Positions 1-10,250 of a stretch of DNA of 64,000 nt are shown one piece after another. The number at the start of each line of letters is the position of its first letter. Within the stretch, counting starts at the first letter, position 1. Position numbers and translations under genes: made by a program. The notes under the pieces were generated by a model that did not search any database, was not told where the DNA came from, and saw nothing but the letters and a program-made list of their open reading frames with translations. Location of the stretch: positions 1,302,001 through 1,366,000 of the forward strand of contig MBPM02000010.1 in the NCBI GenBank assembly GCA_001695595.3. The letters are read 5' to 3'. The stretch comes from Plasmopara viticola. Lineage: Eukaryota > Oomycota > Peronosporomycetes > Peronosporales > Peronosporaceae.

Positions 1-390
1 TGCGGCTTTGAGGGGCCAACCAGTCACATTTCTCACTAAATTAGCAATGAGCCAGCAATGTCTACTATTGTCGTCGTTAGGTATGAAATAAAATAGTGCA
101 CGGATGTAAAGCTATCATGGTTTTGTTCAACCTCGGCCTTGACAATTTAACACAACTTGCAAGTTCTTGCTAAAACATTCTTTTTTTCCAGTCACGACGG
201 ACAAATACTGCAGCACAAATTCGAAAGAAGAATGCGACTGGCGACAGGCTCGAGCAGTCTAACCACACGTTGACATCAAATTCTCCATGGAAAGTATCCG
301 CCGTTTTAAACCATAAGCAACAATGTAAAGCAAGAGCGGATACCTCTACTGAAACGACTATCACAATGACCACGCCACTTTGTTCGCGTT
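1..390. other. Left-edge intergenic DNA
   Basis: No gene is supported. Short open frames on both strands here have no recognisable domain and overlap each other. The right part of the stretch is the upstream region of the subtilisin gene that begins at 481. Confidence 0.5.
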
Positions 391-403
391 CATTCCTCAA
401 TTC
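391..403 (+). promoter_or_regulatory. Oomycete-type initiator element
   Basis: CATTCCTCAATTC lies about 78-90 bases before the protease start codon. It resembles the oomycete core promoter, an initiator centred on TCATTYC followed by a CAATTT-like flank. The identical 13 bases occur 23-35 bases before the monooxygenase start near 24.8 kb, which supports a shared promoter element. The transcription start is inferred, not seen. Confidence 0.55.
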
Positions 404-480
404 ACCTTCCAGGTTTCTAACGAGCGTTAGAAGCCCCTGCAATCGATTCGTATCCAGCGTGACGCAACAAGACGCAAACT

Positions 481-1935
481 ATGTTGCGGCTTGGTTTTGC
501 GTCCTTTTCTCTTGCGACTGCCGTGCTCACATTTGCCGTGTCGGGTACTCCAACTGGATTGATTGGCAATTTAGTGGGTACAATCACAGAGGTAACCCCG
601 TCGCTAATCTCGTCATTGGTCAAGGTCGTAAGCCCCCGATATGACCCGCACCGATTCGTCGTGATCATGAATGATGACATCAAGCCAGTCATCAACGCTG
701 CTGCCAATCCTAGCACGGGTCCTTGGACGGAAGATGAACGAGCTGAGAACATTCAAAATATTGTCAATGCCCTCAAGCACCACGCCCAAGAGACGCAAGG
801 TCCAGTGACGCAAGTGCTCGAGGAAGCGGGATACAAGTTCACAAGCAGCTGGATTAGCAACACAATTGAAGTGGTCGATTGCCCTGCAAATCTCGTGCAG
901 CAGATCCTCGGTAAAACGATGGTAAAGGAAGTCATCTATGACGTTATTGTCGATCACGACGCCATTGAGTCGGATACCGATGAGATAAATTCGACAATTT
1001 CTCCTGGGTGGGGTGTCATGAAAATTAACGCGCCGAATGTGTGGGCCAGAAATAATACCGGGCAGAATATCGTCGTTGGCAATATCGATACCGGTGTGCG
1101 CAGTACCCACGAGGCTGTCGTCACCAACTGGGTCGGCCACTACGGATGGTATGATCCAGCAGAGCAGACTGCAACGCCTTTTGATGCCAATGGCCACGGA
1201 ACCCACACGATCGCTACCATTGCTGGAGGCAGAGGATTGGGCGTTGCACCTGGTGCCAAGTGGATGGCTTGCAAGGGGTGTGGGGCAAAAGGTTGTACTC
1301 TGTCCCTTTTGATTGCATGTGCAGAGTTCATGTTGTGCCCCACAGACACTGACGGGAACGATTGCGATCCGACTAAAACTCCGCACATTGTGAGCAACAG
1401 TTGGGGAAAAGGCCAAGGCATGCGCTACTTTCAACCAAGTCTTGATGCTTGGCACGCTGCTCGCATTATTCCAGTCTTTTCGGCCGGGAACTTGGGCAGA
1501 AAAGGATGCAGTTCGGTAGGATATCCAGGCGACTCGCCCGATGTCTTGGCATCTGGAGCCACCGACATGAACGACGTCTTGGGCGTCTTTAGTGCGCTTG
1601 GACCGTCCGTGAAAGGCCTTGTCAAGCCTGATTTTTCGAGCCCTGGCGTAAACATTTTCTCTGCTTGGAATCGCGGCGACTCTGATTACAAATTGATGTC
1701 AGGAACGAGCATGGCTGCGCCTCATCTCGCTGGTACAATTGCCTTGATTCTGAGTGCTCGTCCTGGCTTGAGTTTCCGAACGATCAAGACGTTGCTTATC
1801 AGTACGACCGAACAGAATTTGCCAGAAGCTGCCTTGACGTGCGGTGAAACGCCGGACGATGTATTTCCAAACAATCAGCACGGCCACGGCCGCATCAATG
1901 CAGAGAAGGTCGTGAATGCTGCACTTGCGCTGTGA
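481..1935 (+). CDS. Secreted subtilisin-like serine protease (family S8)
   Basis: Endopeptidase of the subtilisin/proteinase K fold, 484 residues in one exon. The N-terminus has a hydrophobic signal peptide (about residues 1-22). A propeptide of the I9 type probably spans about residues 50-155. The catalytic domain follows: Asp203 in VVGNIDTG, His239 in NGHGTHT, the oxyanion Asn337 in FSAGN, and Ser410 in GTSMAAP are all present, so the enzyme looks active. Cysteines at about 264-286 and 343 could form disulfides, as expected for a secreted enzyme. There is no C-terminal extra domain or anchor. Start chosen at the first ATG before the signal peptide; an initiator-like element lies about 80 bases upstream. 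In oomycetes such proteases are secreted and may act on host or microbial protein; that role is inference. Confidence 0.92.
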   Translation: MLRLGFASFSLATAVLTFAVSGTPTGLIGNLVGTITEVTPSLISSLVKVVSPRYDPHRFVVIMNDDIKPVINAAANPSTGPWTEDERAENIQNIVNALKHHAQETQGPVTQVLEEAGYKFTSSWISNTIEVVDCPANLVQQILGKTMVKEVIYDVIVDHDAIESDTDEINSTISPGWGVMKINAPNVWARNNTGQNIVVGNIDTGVRSTHEAVVTNWVGHYGWYDPAEQTATPFDANGHGTHTIATIAGGRGLGVAPGAKWMACKGCGAKGCTLSLLIACAEFMLCPTDTDGNDCDPTKTPHIVSNSWGKGQGMRYFQPSLDAWHAARIIPVFSAGNLGRKGCSSVGYPGDSPDVLASGATDMNDVLGVFSALGPSVKGLVKPDFSSPGVNIFSAWNRGDSDYKLMSGTSMAAPHLAGTIALILSARPGLSFRTIKTLLISTTEQNLPEAALTCGETPDDVFPNNQHGHGRINAEKVVNAALAL

Positions 1936-2929
1936 TAGTTTTGCAGGTCTTTTCCACAATGTTTTACATTTTTTTATGATAATGTAGTAAATATACATGT
2001 AAGTTCAATAGAAAACAGGACAGTTTTAAAAATGCATTGCCAATACATTATCAAACTATAGAGTTGCCACACTCCGATTCCCTATTGTGAACAATCCTTA
2101 CCTGGAAGATTGTATATATTTCATATGGCTCCAGTGTTCAATTACTGTTAATGCTCTTGCTTCTTCAAAATATGATTGCTGTTTAACATTTAGTCATTCC
2201 GAATAAATTTTCAGATTTATAAAAAGACTCATTTCTTTAGATTAAATTTTCTCCGTCTAAATTCGATCTTAAAACCGATTTCTAATAAGCCATCAATATT
2301 TGCTAGATCGAGCTTCTAAATCCAACTATATCTTTGTCGGAGTACATTGAGCAGAGGTAGTATTTTAGAAACGAGCGCTTGTGCCCACCATGCCTCCTTT
2401 CCTTCACAAAGAGATCTATGGGATATTATCTGCCATTACTGCGGGAGCAAATTTTGTCACTAATAGAATGTAAATCAAATATGCGATTTTATTGCACGCT
2501 TTAAGCGCTTGGAACTAGGGATTTGAAACAGTATCCACAGCATGTTCGTAATTCTTCTGCGCGCCTCCTCTGTTTACAGAACTGTGTGATCCCACCACGT
2601 TTCAGTTCCTGCTCATAATCAGTAGCTCTTTTGCATCTACCGATAACCTTTAATAATGAGAATGTCAATTTTAATAGTCACTATCCCTCCCTTTATTGAT
2701 ACCCATCCCCCCCAGCAAAGCAAAAGATAAAATCGTTACCTTTTGAAGAAAAGCTTTATTCACGCAATTTGGATCCTATCCCCCACTGCCCTGAACCCCC
2801 CCCCCGTAAAAAGGTTTGTGATTGGCCTGAGAAGCAACCAACACGTCAAAAAATCTAATTATGTATTTACTGCCCTTCTATTATATCCATGGTAATATAC
2901 CCTGTTCTGCAGGCCCAGTATGTCCTCTG
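1936..2929. other. Intergenic, no gene seen
   Basis: AT-rich DNA downstream of the protease with short homopolymers (a run of C near 2798-2805) and no open frame of convincing composition. Nothing else is recognised. Confidence 0.5.
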
Positions 2930-3307
2930 GCTTCTGCTGCAGGGTAAGTTCTGATGTTGTGGCCATGCACCCCGCAATTACGGCATCTTCGTGGTGATGC
3001 AGTTAGATCTGTTGCTTTTTATACTCGTTCAAACTGCGAAAGGTCCTGTTGTGTCAATGCAGAGGGCCTGTATCCGCACAGGATCCAGGACGGTAGGCTT
3101 TTTAAGTTGCCTCATCAACACCTTTTTGCGATGTTTCTTAGCTGTTTTATAGATGTCAGAAATCCTCCTCAGCGCTGACACAAGATCCAGCGGATTTTTG
3201 ACGATCCTAACAGGCCTTGGTGGCTGAACAAGCCACCGATGTTGATCTTCAACCGACAAAGGTACCAAGAGTAACAAATCCGCCCAATACGGCGAGCATG
3301 TCGACAA
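2930..3307 (-). pseudogene. Decayed coding fragment with zinc-knuckle-like tail
   Basis: The minus strand holds a 92-codon open frame of ordinary protein composition (hydrophobic start, then the stretch KTAKKHRKKVLMRQLKK). It hits a stop near 3030. In another frame just downstream, about 2950-2990, one reads CRNCGVHGHNIRTY. That is a CCHC-type knuckle (CxxCxxxxHxxxxC) whose last cysteine is replaced by Tyr. The order, basic C-terminal domain then knuckle, is common at the end of transposase-like proteins, including MULE-type ones, but the family is not certain. I read it as an old, frameshifted relic with no start or promoter. Confidence 0.4.
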
Positions 3308-6300
3308 GGATGCCCCATCGTCGTTGTCACCAAACCCGTTAGTTTTAATGCATAAGATTGTTACTGCTCGCCTCGATTTCGCGTCATCTTTGCGTTAATA
3401 AACAAACCTTGACAAGTTCCAATGCTTTATAATTGTTCCGCCTTTGCAAGTATTCTTGGCGAACAGCGCGTATGCCAGCGTGAGATGTTTTTCTCATCAT
3501 GTTATAAGACATAGAGCTAAATCCCATGCTGACTATTACTCGTTGTCTGACAATTTACTGTGTGAGCACAGCAAGCTGACCTTCACAAGCCAAACTCGTA
3601 ACGGCATCCACCGCCAGTAAGTCACCTAAAATAGTTTAAAGCAGACCATAAGAACTCCACGTTATCGACAAAGCTGTACGACGTAGCACAATACTTGCCT
3701 GTAGTCGCTTAATCTATTTTTTTAAGGCAGCGTGCGCGCTTTCCGCACGCGATGTTGTCCCATGACCGAAATGACGCTTGTCAAAAAGATGAGTAGACCC
3801 ATTTTTTTAAGCAAAGTCAGGTCTCCTCAACATACAGCATCACGCGCGGAGAGAACATGATGCGGAATTGTGTGAGCTTTGCGTTAAAACTATCAACCCG
3901 GCTTATCGCAACTATTTTTTTAATGCATTAGAAATTCTTCAAAAGCTTCTTTCGCAGCAAAGAACATTCGATAGTTGCAAATAATGTTTTTGCTGCTTTG
4001 CCATCGACACAGGAGGTGTTCTGCGTCGGGGAGGTTCTGGCTCAGCCCTTTCATAACACCAACTCCCGATCGGTAACAAAGCAGCCATTAGTGCCGATTC
4101 TATACAATTCAAAAGAATCTTCAAGCTTTCCCATTGTCCACAAATAATACTACATTCTCTCGCTTTTAATAAAAGCTTAATCAAAACAAAGGTAAAAGTA
4201 TTGCTTGTTACACTTACACCAACGATGTGTAGCAATGGCAAATTGTACATGTTGGTCTTATAGATTGTCAATGACCCATATGCGCGCAGCGCTAGAGTTG
4301 TACAAATTTTCTTGGCCTAAGGAAAGACAATGAACAAGTGCGAAAGTTGCTGTCGATCGTCAAGTTGGAAGTAGTACAGAGTTGCTGCCGCAAGATGGCC
4401 CAGCAAAGAGGAAAGCGCCCAGCGAGCAGTTTATTGCGTTCCGAGGCCCGGATGTTGTATATGTCTTGGGCTTTGCTTAAGACATCGTTCTTTTGCCGTA
4501 GTCGGTCGAGCTGAGACTACACCGACACGGCCTAATGTTAAGACCGATTGCCGAGCTTCGTTAGTCTCGACACGACCGTGAGGGTGTGCCAATGAAGGAC
4601 TCAAGTTCATGGCTTCCATGGTTACCTTCAACTCGCCATGAGAGCCCTTCTTGACGTCTGATTTTGACCTGAAAATGACAAACAGTATTGCAGCTGGATG
4701 TGCCTTGACACATTCTTATTGTCCATTATGACATTACAATGTTTGGATATGTCAAGCTCAGTAACTTGGTACATCATTCCCGCTTGTAGCACTTCTTTTT
4801 TCTCGGAGATATGATACCATAACTCACCGGAGCTTCGGTAAATCAATGCGGGTGGAATCCAGGAACCTTTTTCTAATTGAATGATGGCAATCCTTCCACA
4901 TGTTGCATCCGGGTCCAAAGCGTTCGACAGTCTTTAATGGTTTCGAACGTGATCGTGCTCAGATCCCATAGGGCGTATCTGTAGACGCACTTCAAGGACA
5001 TTTTTGTCCGAAGATGTGCGGACCGCAGAAAGACGGACGTGAAAGCAACATTGTCTGTTACGAGCAATGCTCAAGTGCATGTGCATAGATAAGCCTTACG
5101 CTTACTTCGATAAGCGCATCCTTGCGAGCGGAGTGAAAATTCTTTCGGGTTGCTTTATCGGAAATCATCGATTCCGCTAAGGTTAAGGCCATTGTGTATT
5201 GACTGATTTATTTATAAAGACTTGATATGGTGTTTTAATTTTGCTAAGTCATAGTTCACATTACTTCACATCGTGTGTCGATCCTCACTCTAGCACAGTC
5301 CTCTCATCTATTGCAGAGACTCATTTAATGGTATTGTAGCACAACATCAAGGAAGAAAGTTAGTCCGAGAAATAGAATGCTTTTTGCTTGTGCATTATTG
5401 CGCCACCCGTCCTCGTAGTTGGTTCGTACCGCAGCTGTGAAGTATCTCGTTTGTGCCGTATTTGTAATTTATTACACGTGCGCTGCTTGCTAAATGCTAT
5501 TGAGGATAGCAAGCTGGAACAATCAATTGAAAAATCATCTGTTTGATAATCGATCCAGGCTGCACGAGTTTTAACTGATTGGGCGGCTGTACCCCAGCAC
5601 AAATCAGGGTGACTTAGTATGTGCAATAGCCTCTTATGATGACGATGCAATATGGCGTAACTCGTATAAGGTTGCGGTGAACCGCTTGGCGTTTATCGTG
5701 GTCGAGAGGAGATATATAACCTTGTAAGCACTCAAAACTGATCACCATCTTGTATAAGTGGCCCTGCGCATATGTGCCTAGTGTCAACCAAAAAACTCTT
5801 GCTGAATGTGACCGCGTTGTTAGAAAGCTTACTAGTAGCATTACGCTGCGGAAAGTCCAAAGTTATGGATTTCATATACGGTCCGCCGAGGTACTTGACA
5901 AGCAACAAAGGTATATTGGTCTCTATTGATTGAATGAGCAACATGGCTTACTCAGTGGCAACAGCAGCGCTGCTTCTTGGTTTTGTTTTGGCTTCTCAGG
6001 ACTAGCTCTCTTCAGAATTTTGAAGGAATTTTGTATTGCTTTTTGCTTTTGTGCAGATACTGAATGGATGATTAACGATGCTTCTCAATCGATCTATCGA
6101 GGTATGACGCGACAAGTATCTCTAGCGTTGTTGATTAGATTGCGTAACCTGCATAGCAGACTTAGCAACAAACTTGTTTTGGTCATTAGAGGTAGTGAAG
6201 TGCGCCAGACGAGAAAAAGGATGGAGTGGACGGATTCATCAAGTAACATCGTGTGGGTTAATGTAGGTTCTTTTTCAAAATCGAATTCCTCAAGTACTCA

Positions 6301-7989
6301 GTCATTAAACTCGATCTTGCTACTTGCAGTGGAATCATATGAGACTTGCCTGAGTGGAAAATTATAAAAGCTTTAACAAGTGGATGGTTTGAGATATTTT
6401 GGTTTACATTTTAGCATCGAACATGCTAATTCTATATGCACAAGAGCATTTAATTGTCTCTGGTAGTGACAAGACCTATTTTTTTCCGCTCTGATGGCAT
6501 AATAAAATTAGCAAAGTATTTGGCTGATAAATGCGCTGTTACTTGATAAATGAAAGGTTTTTAGTGCATTAACAGGACTATCGTACAATCGATTCGGATC
6601 AGCCTGTGACTCGAAAGCAAACATATTACCTTTTAGACGTTTTGTTTGTAAGAACAGAAACAGGGATCGCGAACAATTACAAAGTTGGCAAAGACAAGCC
6701 GCTTTTTAGCTGTTCACAGGCAGCAAAAAGTAAAAGTTAACGCGATCTGATCGAAAAATTGGTGTCCAGCATCATTTATATACGAAGACATTAAGGAACT
6801 GCGCGATTCTACGAAGGGGTGAAAACACAATTGCACTGGTACGGCCTGTTTAATAGAGTACAATGGTGTTCGAAGCAATTCGCGTTTGTGCTAAAAAGTC
6901 GCTTAAAGCATTAGAAGAAATTAGGTACTTTAAGCTTTTGAAAATCGCTACGAAAAACCAATACACTGTGTTTGCTCAAAAAACAACACGAAGGATCTAA
7001 ACTTCTGATACGAAACGATCTGCTTAATTAGTGGCCTTGGTATAGAATTAATGGACGATATCGATAACTGCCGAAAGCAATAAATATGTCTGCTTTGTCG
7101 TTTTAAGAAACAAAAATGGTCCGACATATCTTGGAATCAGATTTTCTTCCTCGACTGTACCGGCGTCGGATCGTAATTCAAGAAAGAGACAGCGCGCTAC
7201 AGCGGCTAATTAACCTGACTCAATGCTTAAGTAGATCTCATAGGTCTTCGACGATCACTTCTAAATGTGGTGTCAGCACTTAGGATTAATAAAGCAAAAG
7301 GGCTTTTCTCGACCTATCCGGCTATTTGTTGGCGTATCAAGAGCCTGAAACATGCTTCAAATATTTGCTGCCGGTAGCAATGTCTTGATTGACATTTTGA
7401 AGCAATCCTGTAGAACAGAAAACCATCTGCCACGTTTTTGCGATCGCTCTTAGAAAGCTTTTCTCTAAAATACTACAATGTTGCCTGCAATAAAGATTCA
7501 CACCAATGGCAAAAAGCTGGCATCAAATTTTGCACTTGACGTTATTGTTCGACTAGAGAGCTTTTGACATTACCAACATGCAGTATGGATAGATACGTCA
7601 AGCATATATAACTTGCTAAGTTTGCTTTCCGCGCTTAAAATATCTTCCGCAGAGTGACAGCCACCTTGCCATTATCAATGAGTGGGGCAAGTTTATTGCC
7701 ATCCTGAAGTTAAATCGACTATTAAGGGCTTAATACTTTACAGACGCTATAAAATCTTTATAAGTTTACTAGTGGTAGTTAGACTTAGAATCTAGGTTGA
7801 TTAAGAAATTGCAGTCGAAGTCAAATCGACTTCAGTTCCTGCTCTTTTGTAGTGTCTCGGTCAATGTACTTTGGCTAATCACGAAGGTTTGCATGCGTGC
7901 AAACGTTTTTTCGACATGCCGGAGTGTATCTAGACTCAAAACGGGTTCTCATTACTCGTACATTTGCGTATACAGCAAATTGTTCACTA
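3308..7989. other. Gene-poor intergenic stretch
   Basis: No gene is supported. A minus-strand stretch at about 4628-5067 reads as protein-like sequence in two overlapping frames (a one-base shift near 4870-4920), so it is probably another decayed coding relic, family unknown. A 145-codon plus-strand frame at 5930-6367 has no recognisable domain, and its composition is no better than chance. The rest is AT-rich and stop-dense. Confidence 0.4.
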
Positions 7990-9090
7990 CAGCTTGATTC
8001 TCGTCTAAAAAAGCTTAGTTGTCAGAAGCTAAGGCTTCATCGTGTCCAACAATTACTAAAAATTTATTAAGGCTCCAACTTTAGTAAGCGCCACCTTGCG
8101 CAAAATGGGCTTGGGGCTCAAAATTTGAAGAAAATCTGGAAATTAGTGTACGACATTCCTCGAAATCTTGCAGATGTCATCCTCGTCAAGATGCTGGCCA
8201 GTTCTCCAGCTGATGGTACCGAACGTATCTCGTGATGATACAAATCTTATTATTGCACACCGAGGCAGAGCAGTTAATTAGTTTTTGGAGAGGTAGCACA
8301 GAACAGCGTACACACACGGGGAGATTCACCGCGCTTGAGTTAAATCTGCTGATACGAGAAGGCCACCAAGTGGATGACACTTTTTGCAAACCGAGCGACA
8401 TAGTAAGCGTAGTAGAAGTCCGATCTTTTAGAGCACATGGTCTTTGACGTCATAGATGGTAGCGTCTTTTATAGCTTTATCAATTTGACCTTCGTCTCTT
8501 TACCAGCACTCGTGAGGCTCAGCGACCTTCCGCTGATGAGGGGTAGCACTTCATTGCATTGAAAGTGGCTAAGGCTGCTGTGAATCTCGATGAGCGCTTC
8601 TTCTTGGCTCAGTCGCATGGTATTCCATGTTCTGGTCCCGTCAGCGGCTTTGCGCCAAGCTTTTGTGCGACAGCTTCATGCCAATTGCTTAAGAAGATAT
8701 CAGTTTCTTAAATAGCTGCTTGGAGGCATTGCGAGAGCCGTCTATTTGCTAGACTCAAGAAGTGCATCGTATGCGCACCGAAAATACCGACACCGAGTTG
8801 CTATGTGAGCAGCGACGGCTATGTGTTGGTCTGGAGAAAATGACATCTAACTACTTGGCTGGCACTTAAATGCTATTTCAATTGTGGGAGTGGCTTGATC
8901 TGGCATATTAAGTGCACAATTATACGGTGAATAGAGCCCGCCGTTGACAATCTTTCGGAAGAAGGATGCCACGCGGTCTTAGTGCAATAAGCACTAAGCA
9001 GCATTTGGTTGGAAAAAGAAAAGCGAGGTGGAGGCGCCATTTTTTTTTTAATTTCAGCAGCTCAATGTCGTCTGTGTCGCAAACAATTTT
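7990..9090 (-). pseudogene. Decayed unrecognised coding region
   Basis: Read on the minus strand with frame changes, this stretch gives runs of protein-like sequence broken by stops and shifts, for example EEALIEIHSSLSHFQ around 8560-8620 and FGTISWRTGQHLDEDD around 8170-8220. There is no intact start or continuous frame, and I do not recognise the family. This is a judgement from amino-acid texture, not from a match, so confidence is low. Confidence 0.28.
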
Positions 9091-9300
9091 ACCTGCGCAC
9101 TAGTGACGAATTCAAGAAGTGCGGCGTGAGCTGTCGACTAAGGTGAGTCCATCTTCCTTAGAGAAGTACTAGGTGGACGACTCAAGCCTACTTGCATTCT
9201 CGTTAAATTTAGACGCATCTTCTCAAATAGGATATATAAACCTATTACGCGTCGCTTACAATTCTCATTTTAAGTTTCTCAAATTATACAATTTGTTGTG

Positions 9301-9452
9301 GCTGCATTGCATCTGTGCATGTCTTGAGCGATAGAAAGGACGTTTCTGTGGCTGTACAACGTCTCAACGCTACAACAGATTGATAATACACTTCTTTGGG
9401 GCTTAATTGTATCTGTGCATGTCTAGAGCGATAGAAAGGACGTATCTGTGGC
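9301..9452. repeat. Two 52-bp direct repeats exactly 100 bp apart
   Basis: The unit at 9301-9352 recurs at 9401-9452 with a few substitutions; the conserved core is GAGCGATAGAAAGGACGT. The repeats lie just before the retroposon copy that starts at 9485. They may be the remains of an older element or a local duplication. Confidence 0.75.
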
Positions 9453-9484
9453 ACAGATTATAGTTCAGACTTTATCTTAGGCAA

Positions 9485-9810
9485 GGAAAAGGTTGGGGTG
9501 ACGCCCTCCTTCCAAGCGCGGGGGATAAATGTTTGCGCGCTTCGGGCAGGTGCTCTCGGGCATCTGCAGGTCTCTAACGAGTCTCACCCTCGACGCGACG
9601 GTCTCCGGCACCAGGGCGCCACCTGGGCTCTAACAATGTCAGAGATAAACAAACTAATGGAAGACCCTCAAGACCTCGGTGCTGGCTGCACTGCCCGCCG
9701 AACGAAACCCGACGTATGCGGACACCACTCTATGCCGTGGACTAGCCAGACTGAGCCTAGCACGTGCATAACTTGGCAACGCGATAACGTAATACAATAC
9801 AATACAATAC
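9485..9810 (+). mobile_element. SINE-like retroposon, copy 1 of 3
   Basis: This 326-bp element begins GGAAAAGGTTGGGGTGACG and ends in a short tandem tail (AATAC)n. It matches the copies at 16670-16995 and 49844-50126, both in the opposite orientation. It is flanked by an imperfect 12-bp duplication, ACTTTATCTTAG on the left and ACTTTCTTTTAG on the right (10 of 12 match), consistent with target-primed insertion and later mutation. I see no clear RNA polymerase III A and B boxes and no long frame of its own, so it is either a non-tRNA SINE or the 3' end of a LINE. The shared 5' boundary of all three copies favours a SINE. Confidence 0.75.
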
Positions 9811-10250
9811 TTTCTTTTAGTCCCGTGAGTGCACCCATGTATACTATTTCCATGAGGAGGATTATTATATATTAGGATAATTATACTTCAAAATACACAA
9901 TTATAATTCAAGAAGGCTCTTTTATTATCGTCAACTTCTCGCTAATTAAGATACCAAGAGTAAAAAAATCATTAGGCCCAGCCCAATGTCACCGCAACTA
10001 ACGCACCAGCCGCGGAACTCTAGCTCAAGGTTCATTTCTGATTTGAAAAGCGAACGAGTGTCTGGACCAACACAGGAAGAACTAGCCTTGTGAAGCTAAA
10101 GCGCGCTCCTCTAAAGCCGCCTATCTTTGATATCCCTACAGCTCACTCAAGATCATAAACGGTATAATTCGCAGCACTAATCGATAGGACAAAAATTTAA
10201 TTTTTCATTCTAATCAATAAAATAGAGCGTATCCCCAGTACTCCGCCACC
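9811..10250. other. Upstream region of the NEDD8 E1 subunit gene
   Basis: AT-rich, no gene. TTTTTCATTCTAATC at about 10201-10215, roughly 45 bases before the start codon, resembles the oomycete initiator and could be the transcription start. Confidence 0.4.

Noticed and set aside
613..1455. Long open frame of 280 codons on the minus strand inside the subtilisin gene
   Set aside because: It is antisense to an enzyme with all catalytic motifs intact and has no domain of its own; a by-product of GC-rich codon use.
9498..9875. 125-codon frame over the first retroposon copy
   Set aside because: The frame is not open in the other two copies, so the element is not coding.
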